From Omphiscola glabra (Eukaryota; Mollusca; Gastropoda; Lymnaeidae), in the NCBI GenBank assembly GCA_964017045.1, contig OZ024806.1, positions 5,042,488 to 5,106,487 of the forward strand: a stretch of 64,000 nucleotides of DNA, given 5' to 3'. How positions within the stretch are numbered: position 1 is the stretch's first letter; every line of letters starts with the position of its first letter. A model generated the notes under the pieces. That model did no database searches and was not told where the DNA came from. It saw only the letters and a list, made by a program, of their open reading frames with translations. Positions 12,756 through 24,048 of the stretch are shown here, piece after piece. Position numbers and translations under genes: made by a program.

Positions 12756-12837
12756 GGAGAAGAGATTTTTTTTTTATAGATTCTATAATGGCGATATCTA
12801 ACCAAAAATCTGATTTAATTTATTTTCATTGTTCACT

Positions 12838-13032
12838 CACGCTGGTAGATTGGTGTAAGAGCGGTAGTGGGTACATTTTGGCTGGTGGATTGGTGTAAAA
12901 GCGGTAGTGGCTACATTTTGGCTGGTGGATTGGTGTAAAAGCGGTAGTGCGTACATTTTGGCTGGTGGATTGGTGTAAGAACGGTAGTGGGTACATTTTG
13001 GCTGGTGGATTGGTGTAAAAGCGGTAGTGGGT
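12838..13032. repeat. 40-bp minisatellite, 5 units
   Basis: The unit is GCTGGTGGATTGGTGTAAAA plus GCGGTAGTGGGTACATTTTG. Confidence 0.92.
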
Positions 13033-13104
13033 ACGGTGTGTCGTTGTTCTCCGTTAAAATGGGTTGTTACTGAACCTATCTGATAATTTTGATCCCGTCT
13101 CACC

Positions 13105-13595
13105 TAAATAAGAGGAGCGTCATCTTCTGCAAAGATCAACAATCACATAGATGACACTGCGACTAATACATGTGAAGTCATCTTCTGCATAGACCAACAA
13201 TCACATAGATGACACTGCGACTAATACATGTGAAGTCATCTTCTGCATAGATCAACAATCACATAGATGACACTGCGACTAATACATGTGAAGTCATCTT
13301 CTGCATAGACCAACAATCACATAGATGACACTGCGACTAATACATATGAAGTCATCTTCTGCATATATCAACAATCACATAGATGACACTGCCTGCATAG
13401 ATCAACAATCACATAGATGACACTGCCTGCATAGATCAACAATCACCTAGATGCCACTGCTTGCATAGATCAACAATCACATAGATGACACTGCCTGCAT
13501 AGATCAACAATCACATAGATGACACTGCCTGCATTGATCAACAATCACATAGATGACACTGCCTGCATAGATCAACAATCACCTAGATGACATGT
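13105..13595. repeat. 58-bp array merging into a 34-bp array
   Basis: 13117-13355: about four 58-bp units (TCTGCATAGATCAACAATCA ... GCGACTAATACATGTGAA). 13356-13592: seven 34-bp units that equal the 58-bp unit minus its 24-bp GACTAATACATGTGAA-containing part. Confidence 0.92.
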
Positions 13596-13881
13596 GAAAG
13601 CCTCCTTGATGGTAAACGTATTATTTTTTCAATATAAGAAGGTTTGCTGAACTTGAAATAATGGACAGGACAAAAGATTTGGACGTATCGGCTTAAAGCC
13701 TTCATCAGCAAACAAGACACAAAGAAGTATGACAGTCCATCAACTATTATCTTTTATTATTTTTAGCTGTCACGTTGTAATGTAGGTAGGTAAGAATTAG
13801 TTTGGTTCGATCATCATTTTTCTTTGAACGAGACTTGAATGCAGCATTCTTACTGAGATGATCAAGTGACCAAACAATGAT

Positions 13882-14580
13882 AGTTTCAGGATAAGATCTG
13901 GAGCGGAATATGTCCATCATTTCATTTCAGGATAAGATCTGGAGCGGAATATGTCCATCATTTCATTTCAGGCTAAGATCTGGAGCGGAAGATGACCATC
14001 ATTTCATTTCAGGATAAGATCTGGAGCGGAAGATGACCATCATTTCATTTCAGGATAAAATCTGGAACGGAAGATGTCCATCATTTCATTTCAGGATAAG
14101 ATCTGGAGCGGAAGATGACCACCATTTCATTTCAGGATAAGATCTGGATCGGAAGATGTCCATCATTTCATTTCAGGATAAGATCTGGAACGGAAGATGA
14201 CCATCATTTCATTTCAGGATAAGATCTGGAGCGGAAGATGTCCATCATTTCATTTCAGGATAAGATCTGGAGCGGAATATGTCCATCATTTCATTTCAGG
14301 ATAAGATCTGGAGCGGAAGATGACCACCATTTCATTTCAAGATAAGATCTGGAGCGGAAGATGACCATCATTTCATTTCAGGATAAGATCTGGAGCGGAA
14401 GATGTCCATCATTTCATTTCAGGATAAGATCTGGAGCGGAAGATGTCCATAATTTCATTTCAGGATAAGATCTGGAGTGGAAGATATCCATCATTTCATT
14501 TCAGGATAAGATCGGGAGCGGAAGATGTCCATCACTTCATGTCAGGATAAGATCTGGAGCGGAAGATGTCCATCATTTCA
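13882..14580. repeat. 41-bp minisatellite, about 17 units
   Basis: The unit is TTTCATTTCAGGATAAGATC plus TGGAGCGGAAGATGTCCATCA. GATGACC and AATATGTCC variants alternate irregularly. Confidence 0.93.
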
Positions 14581-14855
14581 TTTGCCCTATCCAGAAAGGT
14601 ATGGAGTCTTTACATGATTTAGAGCAGTGATTCTCAAAGTGGTCTATATCGACCCCAAGGACTCGATGACAACTTGCGAGGGGTCCATGTCAGCAACAAC
14701 AAAAATGGAGGTCCATGAAAAGAAAATGGGGGTTACGATATTGGATTGTGACTTCTATTTTGGCATTCCATGAATGGAATAATCCACATACACAGATAGT
14801 ACCTATTTACTTACATAATATTACCTTATGATATAAAGACATATATCTTCCTACA

Positions 14856-16506
14856 TCATATATATATATAAAAGTGAAAATTTGTTTGTGGGTTTGTCTG
14901 TTCCACAAAGGCTTTTAAACGGATTGATGGATCTTGACCAAACTTGGCACATGTATCCATCATTATCCAGAAGGAACTCTTAAGGGGTTGAGAACTTTTA
15001 ATAACTTTTCGTGTGGGGCCGGGGGCCCCGAATTCGTTTTTTTCTTATATGAGCTATATACAAAATGTTCAAACAAATACTCTTACGTGAATGGATGGAT
15101 ATCGATCAAACTTAGTACACGTACACTTGATTATCCATATTCAAATACCGAAGGGTACTGAACTCATAATATTCATTCTTCTGGGGCCGGGGGCCCCATT
15201 TCATTTTTCCTTATATAAGCTATATAAATATCGATAGGCTTAATACTTACTACATGAGTTGATGGATCTTGACCGAAATTAGTTCACATACACTTGATTA
15301 TCCATACTCAAATACTAAAGGGTACCGAACTCATAATATCCATTCCTGGGGGGCCGGGGGGCCCCATTTCATTTTTCCTTATATGAGCTATATAAATATT
15401 AATAGGCTTAGACAACACTATAGGTTCTATGTGAATTGATGGATATAGGCTTAGCTTTGTTGCAATACACTTCTTAGTCCATACAGAAATATCGGTGGAT
15501 GTAAAACTAATAATATCCAATCTAGAATTTTCCAGAAAGTTCGATATTCTTAAAATGCTATAACTATGGCATTATTCAATAGATTTTAATGGGACAAATT
15601 TAAAATGTTTACTTCATTACTTACCTGAATGATATTTATAGGGCCCCATATCATGCAAAACTAATTCGGTACAATTATGGAATGGGCCCCCGGGGCCCAT
15701 CTATTAACTTAAATGTACTACAGTTATAGAAATGCATTTAGTTGTATAATTTTTCTTATTCGAAGAATAGTTTCTTAGAAAATTCAGTTTTTACACAGTT
15801 CGAGCAGGATAATACATTTAATCTAGAATGTTCCAGAAAGTTCTATAAGTCAATATGCTTAATACTCCTAGATTAATGGATGGATCTTGACCAAATTTGG
15901 CACATACATCCATCATTATCCGGAAAGAAATCTTAATGGGTTATGAACTTTTTAGGACATGCCGTTTGGGGCCGGGGGCCCCGAATTCGTTTTTTTCTGA
16001 TATAAGCTATATAAATATCAATAGGCTTAATACTCTTACATGAAAGGAAGGATCTTGACCAAACTAAGTACACATACACTTGATTATCCACACTCAAATA
16101 CAAAAGGGTACCGAAATCATAATATCCATCCCTCTGGGGCCGGGGGCCCCATTTCATTTTTCCTTATATAAGCTATATAAATATCAATTGTCAATAGGCT
16201 TAGACAACACTATAGTTTCTATGGGAATTGATGGATATATGCCTAACGTGGTAGCAATACACTGCCCGTACTGAAATATCGGTGGATTTAAAACTAAGAA
16301 TATCCAATCTAGAATTTTCCAGAAAGTTCGATATCTTTAAAAAGCTAAATCTATGTCACGACCAAATCAGGAAATGGGATAACATTGGAAAGGAGGGTCC
16401 CTAGATGAAACGGGATCCCAAAGAGAACAGTATCCTAACGGGATCTGTAGACCACCGGGATCGGGGTCCTAATGCAATCCCGGGCCACGCCGGGTATATC
16501 GGCTAG
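14856..16506 (+). mobile_element. Non-autonomous Helitron-like element, copy A
   Basis: The copy starts TC (14856-14857) preceded by A and ends CTAG (16503-16506) followed by T, the Helitron insertion signature with no target duplication. Eight bases before CTAG is a short hairpin, CCCGG-GCCACG-CCGGG. The interior is built of about 168-bp units, each carrying the GC palindrome GGGGCCGGGGGCCCC (15015, 15183, about 15350, 15968, 16136). No Rep/helicase coding is seen. Confidence 0.72.
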
Positions 16507-17192
16507 TATATATATAAAAGTGAAAATTTCTGGGTTTGTCTGTTCCACAAAGGCTTTTAAACGGATTGATGGATCATGACAAAACTTGGCACATATATCC
16601 ATCATTATCCAGAAGGAACTCTTAAGGGGCTGAGAACTTTTAATAACATTTCGTTTGGGGCCGGGGCCCCGAGTTCGGTTTTTTTCTTATATGAGCTATA
16701 TAAATAAAATTAACAACAAATACTCCTGCATGAATAGATGGATCTTGACCAAACTTAGTACACGTACACTTGATTATCCATATTCAAGTACTAATGGATA
16801 CTGAACTCATAATATCCATTTATAGGGGGCCGGGGGCCCCATTTCATTTTTCCTTATATGAGCTATATAAATTTTATAGGCTTAGATAACACTTTAGTTT
16901 CTTTGTGAATTGATAGATATAGGCCTAACGTGGTAGCAATACACTTCATTGTCCGTATTGAGATATCGGTGGATTTAAAACTAAGAATATCCAATCTAGA
17001 ATTTTCCAGAAAGTTCGATATCTTTAAAAAGCTAAATCTAAGTCACGACCAAATCGGGAAATGGATAACATTGGAAAGGAGGGTCCCTAGATGAAACGGG
17101 ATCCCAAAGAGAACAGTATCCTAACGGGATCTGTATGCCACCGGGATCGGGGTCCTAATGCAATCCCGGGCCACGCCGGGTATATCGGCTAG
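16507..17192 (+). mobile_element. Non-autonomous Helitron-like element, copy B, directly after copy A
   Basis: The copy begins at the base after copy A's CTAG with the same TATATATATAAAAGTG start but lacks the leading TC. It ends with the same hairpin and CTAG (17189-17192) followed by T. It keeps only two of the GC-palindrome units (about 16657 and 16826). The head-to-tail junction without intervening host DNA fits a rolling-circle origin. Confidence 0.7.
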
Positions 17193-17394
17193 TAAATTAT
17201 AAAAGTACCTATAAAGTAAAAAAAAATAAAACATAAATGTTCAAGAAACGGGATGAAGAATTATATTAAAATGAAACTGTTTAAGAATTATTATAAACTA
17301 GCAGTTTCCCAGAGATCCGCCCGAGTACGTTTTTATTTTCTCTGCGTGGAAGGTTTTATTTTGGCAAAAAAAACACACAAAAAAGTCTCTTTCC

Positions 17395-17585
17395 GCAGTA
17401 AATTGTAGCCTGTGTCAACTCTTTAGCTAGCTAGACCTTGTAGCCTTTATCAACTCTTTAGCTAGCTAGACCTTGTAGCCTGTGTCAACTCTTTAGCTAG
17501 CTAGACCTTGTAGCCTGTGTCAACTCTTTAGCTAGCTAGACCTTGTAGCCCGTGTCAACTCTTTAGCTAGTTAGACCTCCAACTT
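17395..17585. repeat. 35-bp minisatellite, 5 units, inside the hAT element
   Basis: The unit is GTAGCCTGTGTCAACTCTTT plus AGCTAGCTAGACCTT. Confidence 0.9.
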
Positions 17586-17934
17586 TATCTGCGCACGAGA
17601 TCACGGAGATTTGTTGCTTGGTCTTTACATGAAAACGTAACAAACATAACCGACGATACATTACTACGGTTTTGTAGACAAACTTATTTTCGCAATTATA
17701 ATATTAGTAGCGAAGTAGGGATTTTATATAATGCACTATTTTGTTCCATTTACATATTAATTAAATTAAATTTAAATCTTTCAACGTGAGTAGCACTAGA
17801 TCGGCTGTCAAAATATATTTGAAGTTAAAGAATTTGCAAAAAATCAATATCAGGTAAGCAGGGGTCTACCCATAACCGAAAAACATGGCAAGTGTTCTAC
17901 GAGACAAAAAAGTTGGGGACCTCTGATTTAGAGG

Positions 17935-18224
17935 GAAAACGAATACAATATTCATACGTATAACTTTGGCTCTCAGTGGATTTCAAGTATGCAGAAGTGA
18001 ATAAAACGTTTACTTATAAGATTAAAGTACCATCAAGAAAATTGACAGAATTCTCAGAGATTTTGGTAGTAAATGTAATAGATGGGTAAAATAAGCTTGG
18101 AAAGTGAATACATTGTTCTAGTTATTTTTTCATATGGTAGTGTCACCAACAGTGTTTCTTTCAGTCATCTCACCCGGGGGGGGGGGGGGGGGCGGGGACG
18201 ACGACAAAAAACTTAAATATATTA
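17935..18224. other. No gene seen; 17-base G tract
   Basis: Unique-looking AT-rich DNA up to the start of repeat R2. The G run is at 18176-18192. Confidence 0.5.
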
Positions 18225-18800
18225 TGTAGGCGACATGTTTGCTTCATGCTTTTCGCGTGCATGAACGCTAGCAGACAAACTCGAGACCGCATTTAAGGTG
18301 TGGGTAGCAAACCAATAGTCTTGTTTTAACCCTGTTTACAACATAATAAGTATTGTCCGTTTCATTCAGTATTCTGTAAAAAAAAAATCTGGATAAAACT
18401 GGAAAGGAAAACAATGCGTAATGGGGTTCTCGAAAGATGAGTAGAATAGACTAAAACAGCGTGTGGCGACAAATGACAGAGACACAGATCATTTTATCAC
18501 GAGATACTTTCGCGTGTGTTATTTTGGCTACGAGACAAAGCTTTGATTACTGTGTGTGTGTAGATTTCTTTTCACCAGTGTACCACTTTTGCACATTGTA
18601 TTTTATCAAGCCATACAATATACTGTAAGTCAATAGTTTTAATTATATTTCTTTTGATTTTGTAATTGATTATAATTAACATATTAAAACTTATTAATTG
18701 TAATTAGCCCTGGTTTGAGTATCCTATAGTTTGTTATTGTATTTATCATTTGGTATCGTCTTTTGTTGGTACTGTTTTAGAACGAGCCATACACTTAAAT
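18225..18800 (+). repeat. Dispersed repeat R2, copy 1
   Basis: It shares with 38225-38835, in the same order, a TATGTARGCG start, a GTGTGTGTGT run, CTGTAAGTCAATAG, TTATTAATTGTAATTAGCC and TGGTATCRTCTTTTGTTG. Spacing is similar, so these are two old copies of one element. Confidence 0.6.
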
Positions 18801-18875
18801 AAGAGATTAATTTCTCCATATTGATAGCTGAACGTAACAATATCTTATTTTAAAAAAAGACTAAATTGTCCTTTT

Positions 18876-19000
18876 TATAACATTTAAAAAAGACTAGTCT
18901 CTGGTGCCTTTAACCAATTACATTTAGTGGAACTGTTGAAACATCATTGCGCTTGATATATTTGATGGTACGTCTATTGAAGGCTTATCTTGTTGAAGGC
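18876..19000 (+). repeat. Dispersed repeat R3, copy 1
   Basis: It shares CTGGTGCCTT, TTACAATTAGTGG-like and GGCTTATCTTGTT-like blocks with 51057-51190 in the same order. In this copy the end has expanded into a 16-bp array (18975-19145). Confidence 0.5.
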
Positions 19001-19145
19001 TTATCTTGTTGAAGGCTTATCTTGTTGAAGGCTTATCTTGTTGAAGGCTTATCTTATTGAAGGCTTATCTTGTTAAAGGCTTATCGTGTTAAAGGCGTAT
19101 CTTATTGAAGGCTTATCTTATTGAAGGCTTATCTTGTTAAAGGCT
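18975..19145. repeat. 16-bp minisatellite, about 11 units
   Basis: The unit is GTTGAAGGCTTATCTT. It grew from the end of dispersed repeat R3 (single in the copy at 51180). Confidence 0.9.
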
Positions 19146-19339
19146 TACAATAATCGATTATAAATTTCGTATTATTTTGAAATTGGCCGCTCCCGATTGT
19201 GAGCCGATTGTTGCTCGCATATATCGGTATTTTTTATTATTTATTTTGCAACTTCACAAGTTTAAAGATTTTAATAAAACTGTATTAACTACCTTTACAT
19301 CAATATCAAGGTCTATAATTTTAGTGTAGTTCTTGCAAA

Positions 19340-19410
19340 CAGTGGCGTAGCTAGGGTTGGTGTCACCCCGGTGCAATAAACTCATGATGTCCCCACCCCC
19401 AACTCACCCC
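19340..19410 (+). mobile_element. hAT-like terminus (CAGTGGCGTAGC type)
   Basis: CAGTGGCGTAGCTAGGGTTG followed by a GTCACCCCGG stretch similar to the one at 292. It is followed at once by LINE remnants. The partner end was not found. Confidence 0.38.
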
Positions 19411-19479
19411 GACTTCCACGATGGATTTCTTCTTGTTCAAATAACTCCACAGTATAACAATTACAAGACTAAAAACAAA

Positions 19480-19826
19480 TTCCGCTACAGGAATGCCTCT
19501 ATGTTGGCAGCATGCTGGAAACACTGGGCTGGTCACTATTGGAGGAACGACGACGACTATCCAGGCTCTCCATGATTTACAAGATAAATAATGGACTAGT
19601 CCACTGCTCTGGCATTAAACAGAAACTCGTCCCTCTCCCCCATAGACAGCGACGAGGCCATGACAGGCAGTTCCAGCTCATAGCAGCGAGTAGCCAGTAT
19701 AGGAACTGCTCATTCCTGCCAAAGACAATCAGGGACTGGAAAAAGCTTTCAAAAGGAACAGTTGAGGCGACAACACTTGACTCATTTGCGTCTATTGCCT
19801 CAGGCCTTCCAGCCCCCAGTGCATGA
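19480..19826 (+). pseudogene. LINE RT C-terminal remnant, family 1
   Basis: Translation gives FRYRNASMLETLGWSLLEER, RRLSRLSMIYKINNGLV and CSFLPKTIRDWKKLS, the typical end of a Jockey/CR1-like LINE protein (the FxPRTIRDWN motif). The frame changes near 19520. The upstream RT is missing. Confidence 0.7.
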
Positions 19827-19879
19827 TACCCTCACGCAGTTACTGAAATGACTTGCAGGGTGGTACACAAAGGTCGACT

Positions 19880-20826
19880 CACAGATGCATTTAAAGTAAG
19901 TTGGAAACTGGAGTCTCTTGTCCCCCTTCCTATTCATCCTCGCCATTGACTGGATAATGAAAAATCCATCCACAGGCAAACAGAGGCACGGGATACAGTG
20001 GACACACTGGGAACAACTGAATGTCCTAGACTTTGCAGACGACATTGCACTTGTGTCCCACAACCAACAATAAATGCAAGAAAAGACTAAAAACGTAACC
20101 ACCATTTCAGCACAACTCGGAATCGATTTAAATAAAAGCAAGATAGAGATCATGAAGATAAACTCGGCCAACCAAGAGCATATCTCTCTAGCAGGAAATG
20201 CACTGGAAGAATTGGAGGCCTTCACTCATGCCTAAGCAGAACCGTTGGCATAAATGGTGGATCAGAAGCGTATGTCAGGGCTGGTATTGGAAAGGCGAGG
20301 TCAGCATTTGTGCTAATAAAGAAAATATGGAAGTTTAAAAAAGGAGCTGACTCTACAAACCAAAGTCAAAATCCTCAACACAAAAGTCAAAACAGTCCTA
20401 CTCTATGGAGCCGAAACTTGGATAACAACAGCGAGTATTACGCAGAAAGTACAGAACCTCATAAACACTTGACTTAGAAAGGTCCTGAACATCAAATAAC
20501 CAAACACGATCACAAACAAAGACTTACTGGAAAGGACATACCAGAACCCTATTGATGAAGACATCATAAGAAAAAGATGAAGGTGGATAGGGCACACAAT
20601 CCGAAAACCCCCAGATAGCATCATAAGACAATTCCTAATACTAACATGGAATCACAAGGAAAAAGAAAGAGAGGACAGCCTAAAAATACACGGAGACGCG
20701 AGCTAAAGGCAGACACAGAATATGGGACACACCTGAAAGCAACTAGAAAGGACAGCACAAGACCGAGATGAATGGAAAATTCATGTAAATATCCTATGCC
20801 CCAGATGGGGTAAAAGGCATAAATAA
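19880..20826 (+). pseudogene. LINE reverse transcriptase remnant, family 2, with FADD motif
   Basis: The RT palm region LLSPFLFILAIDWIM lies near 19930 and LNVLDFADDIALVSHN has the catalytic FADD at 20032-20043. Downstream follow SKIEIMKINSANQEHISLAG, KTVLLYGAETW, RWIGHTIRKPPDS and the end of the protein. Several stops and frameshifts break it and the 5' half is missing. Confidence 0.8.
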
Positions 20827-21149
20827 GTAAGCAAAATAAGTCCACAGTATAACAATAACAAGAAAAAAAAAACAATTAACTGAACGTCAGGAGGTAAATG
20901 TATTTAAGAACTGTAACAACGTTAAGTTATTTTTACATTGAATTTACTTTACTTAAAATTTTATTTTCCTGGTCTTCAAAGCTGCAAACCTGTCAATCAC
21001 GTGATCAAAATCAATATCCTTCAACGTATAACTTTCAATTGGTAGAAGAGCACATTAGATTAGAAAGCCTTGACTGTCCCCTAGTGGATCGTAATTATTT
21101 CTCCTGCCATTCTCATCTTAAGCCTTTAGTATGCAGATACTGCTTTGTA

Positions 21150-21665
21150 AGATTAACTTCCTCAAGTAGATCAGCCCGAAGGTAAAGGTAGCAGATAAAC
21201 GTGAAATAACAGGTGATGTATGGCAATCGTGTTCAAATGTTAAGGGCGGTGCTAGTGACTAATCGGCGAAAATATTTATTTTTGAGTATTTCTGGGTCTT
21301 GATATATTTGGTTTCAAAAACATTTTTTAAAAAATGTATATTTATTGAAATTAATTATTATGAGAAAATTGTGTAAAATACATTTTTGTTTGCCCTATAA
21401 ATGGGTAACATGTCATGTTTTGATTTTTATCGGTTCGATTCATATATATAGAGTCGTATTTGGTATCAATTAGAAAGCTTTATTACTCAAAATTTAGAAA
21501 AACATAGCTTCCTGTCACTTACAAAAGTCACCAAACACTTCAATCTGCGTTAAATCATGGTAAAAACGGCGTTTTTCTGACTTATCACTATGGTCACCTC
21601 ATTTCTGACGCATCAACCTTCAACTTTTAATAAAGCACGCAATTGATTGGTTTCATGTGTGGAAA
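21150..21665 (-). repeat. Dispersed repeat R1, copy 2
   Basis: It is inverted relative to the copy at 440-720, sharing CCTCAAGTAGATCAGCCC, AATCGTGTTCAAATGTTAA and CTTTTAATAAAGCACGC blocks. It has about 200 bp more interior sequence than copy 1. No coding seen. Confidence 0.5.
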
Positions 21666-22068
21666 ATGGATATTGTGAAAACTTTTTAAAAATCGCTATT
21701 ACAAAACAAAAGTTAGGATTTTGAAGGGAGTATTCATATTCAAATAATGGACGTTTCAACAATTATTATTAAATCGAAGTCGAAAGCGTTCATGTTTTCT
21801 AATTGCGATAATTTGTAACACAGTTTCCCGAATAACATAGTTTTTCTTAAATATACTTAGTCTATACCGGTATTTATTAAATTCCAAACTGCTTTTTAAT
21901 ATCAGAATGATAAACAATCTTCCACACAAATTTGCACACATTTATTTCTAAACATTTGTTTAAGTAAGAATCCAGTACCGGTAGAACAAAAAAAGTTTTT
22001 TTAACTAGCATTTAGATTATCACGCCACTTCCATTTTCTGGTACTAGTTTTAGAAATCGAAGTGGGTA

Positions 22069-22489
22069 TTGGTACCCGGGTACCAGAATTGAGAGGTTTG
22101 GATTAAAAAACGATTTACAATATTATTGTTGGGTTCGTAAGACCAAATGAGGTCAGGTATCAAATGAAAGATAATTGAATGTACTATACGTTTGTAAACT
22201 TAATTCTTCATTTAAACTAAAATAAACGACTACAAATGACATCCGAATAGTATTAGTCAAAATGGACTTAGACACGCAGCGCCGCCATTCGCACCCGGGT
22301 ACCATTAGACTCAATGCTATTCGGATGTCATTTGTGGTAGTTTATTTTTGTAAAACGGAAGAATTAAGATTACAAGCGTATCGTACATTCAATTATCTTT
22401 CATTTAATACCTCATTTTGTCTTACAAACTTAACAATATTTTAAATCGTTTTTAATCCCAACCTCTCAATTCTGGTACCCGGGTACCAA
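22069..22489. mobile_element. Fold-back (palindromic) element, copy 1, with TA target duplication
   Basis: Two inverted arms of about 185 bp (22069-22259 and 22308-22489) flank a spacer of about 48 bp. The tips are TTGGTACCCGGGTACCAG and its complement. TA dinucleotides flank it (22067-22068, 22490-22491), consistent with a TA target site as in Tc1/mariner-like MITEs. A further copy of the CCCGGGTACC motif sits in the spacer. No coding capacity. Confidence 0.7.
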
Positions 22490-22769
22490 TAGGTGCAGCC
22501 TTTAGAAATATTTAGTCCATAGTATAAATTATCAGAATTTTCCGTGTGCAAAACGTTGTCATGGGATTCACAGCCATTTGCATTATGACTATACCGTAAG
22601 TACTATCTCAGAGTTTCATTTTCATTCATAACAGTTTGCCGTATGTAAAAACTATTCAACCATTGGTCAGGGAAAGCATTAATTAATTAGTCATGTGCCA
22701 AAGTTAAAAGTTCAAAATAAGTAGTCCCCCCCCCCCCAAACAGTATTTTAGTAATAATGGGATGCGTTG

Positions 22770-23402
22770 TTATTATTATTATTAATTTTATTATTATGAT
22801 TAAAATTGTTATTATTATTATTAATTTTATTATTATGATTAAATTGTTATTATTATTATTATTAATTTTATTATTATTATTAAAATTGTTATTATTATTA
22901 TTAATTTTATTATTATGATTAAAATTGTTATTATTATTATTAATTTTATTATTATGATTAAAATTATTTTTATTATTATTAATTTTATTATTATGATTAA
23001 AATTGTTATTATTATTATTAATTTTATTATTATGATTAAAATTGTTATTATTATTAATTTTATTATTATGATTAAAATTGTTATTATTATTATTAATTTT
23101 ATTATTATGATTAAATTGTTATTATTATTATTAATTTTATTATTATGATTAAAATTGTTATTATTATTATTAATTTTATTATTATGATTAAAATTGTTAT
23201 TATTGTTATTAATTTTATTATTATGATTAAAATTGTTATTATTATTATTAATTTTATTATTATGATTAAAATTGTTATTATTATTATTAATTTTATTATT
23301 ATGATTAAAATTGTTATTATTGTTATTAATTTTATTATTATGATTAAAATTGTTATTATTATTATTAATTTTATTATTATGATTAAAATTGTTATTGTTA
23401 TT
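22770..23402. repeat. 39-bp AT-rich array, about 16 units
   Basis: The unit is built of TTA/ATT triplets plus AATTTTATTATTATGATTAA and AATTG. Units of 36 and 37 bp with single triplet losses occur. Runs without stops in this region are due to composition. Confidence 0.93.
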
Positions 23403-24048
23403 GACTGGTGGGTCCATGAATCTGTTTGACTGGTGGGTCCATGAATCTGTTTGACTGGTGGGTCCATGAATCAGTTTGACTGGTGGGTCCATGAATCTGT
23501 TTGACTGGTGGGTCCATGAATCTGTTTGACTGGTGGGTCCATGAATCTGTTTGACTGGTGGGTCCATGAATCTGTTTGACTGGTGGGTCCATGAATCTGT
23601 TTGACTGGTGGGTCCATGAATCTGTTTGACTGGTGGGTCCATGAATCTGTTTGACTGGTGGGTCCATGAATCTGTTTGACTGGTGGGTCCATGAATCTGT
23701 TTGACTGGTGGGTCCATGAATCAGTTTGACTGGTGGGTCCATGAATCAGTTTGACTGGTGGGTCCATGAATCTGTTTGACTGGTGGGTCCATGAATCTGT
23801 TTGACTGGTGGGTCCATGAATCTGTTTGACTGGTGGGTCCATGAATCTGTTTGACTGGTGGGTCCATGAATCAGTTTGACTGGTGGGTCCATGAATCTGT
23901 TTGACTGGTGGGTCCATGAATCTGTTTGACTGGTGGGTCCATGAATCTGTTTGACTGGTGGGTCCATGAATCTGTTTGACTGGTGGGTCAATGAATCTGT
24001 TTGACTGGTGGGTCAATGAATCTGTTTGACTGGTGGGTCCATCAATCA
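23403..24048. repeat. 25-bp minisatellite, about 26 units, highly uniform
   Basis: The unit is GACTGGTGGGTCCATGAATC plus TGTTT. Variants are rare (TCAG for TCTG; GTCAATG for GTCCATG near the right end). It joins the AT array without a gap. As 25 is not a multiple of 3, the frame cycles every three units, and the unit lacks stops in the minus frames. Confidence 0.95.

Larger units (their letters stand above)
14625..17925. mobile_element. hAT-type element with 8-bp target site duplication, host to nested Helitrons
   Basis: Termini are CAGTGATTCTCAAAGTGG (left) and, read inward from the right end, CAGAGGTCCCCAAC. The element is flanked by exact direct repeats ATTTAGAG at 14617-14624 and 17926-17933. 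The 8-bp length with T at position 2 and A at position 7 fits hAT insertion. No transposase is seen, so it is non-autonomous. About 2.3 kb of its 3.3 kb is later Helitron-like insertions. The right part also holds a 35-bp array at 17395-17585. Confidence 0.75.

Noticed and set aside
19800..20225. Minus-strand 141-codon ORF
   Set aside because: Antisense to the FADD-bearing RT remnant; no independent support.
20403..20875. Minus-strand ORFs of 73 and 84 codons rich in F, L and V
   Set aside because: They are antisense to the LINE RT remnant, whose plus-strand translation matches a known protein family.
23403..24048. CRISPR-like repeat array
   Set aside because: Repeats are directly adjacent with no unique spacers, and the context is a eukaryotic genome with spliced genes.
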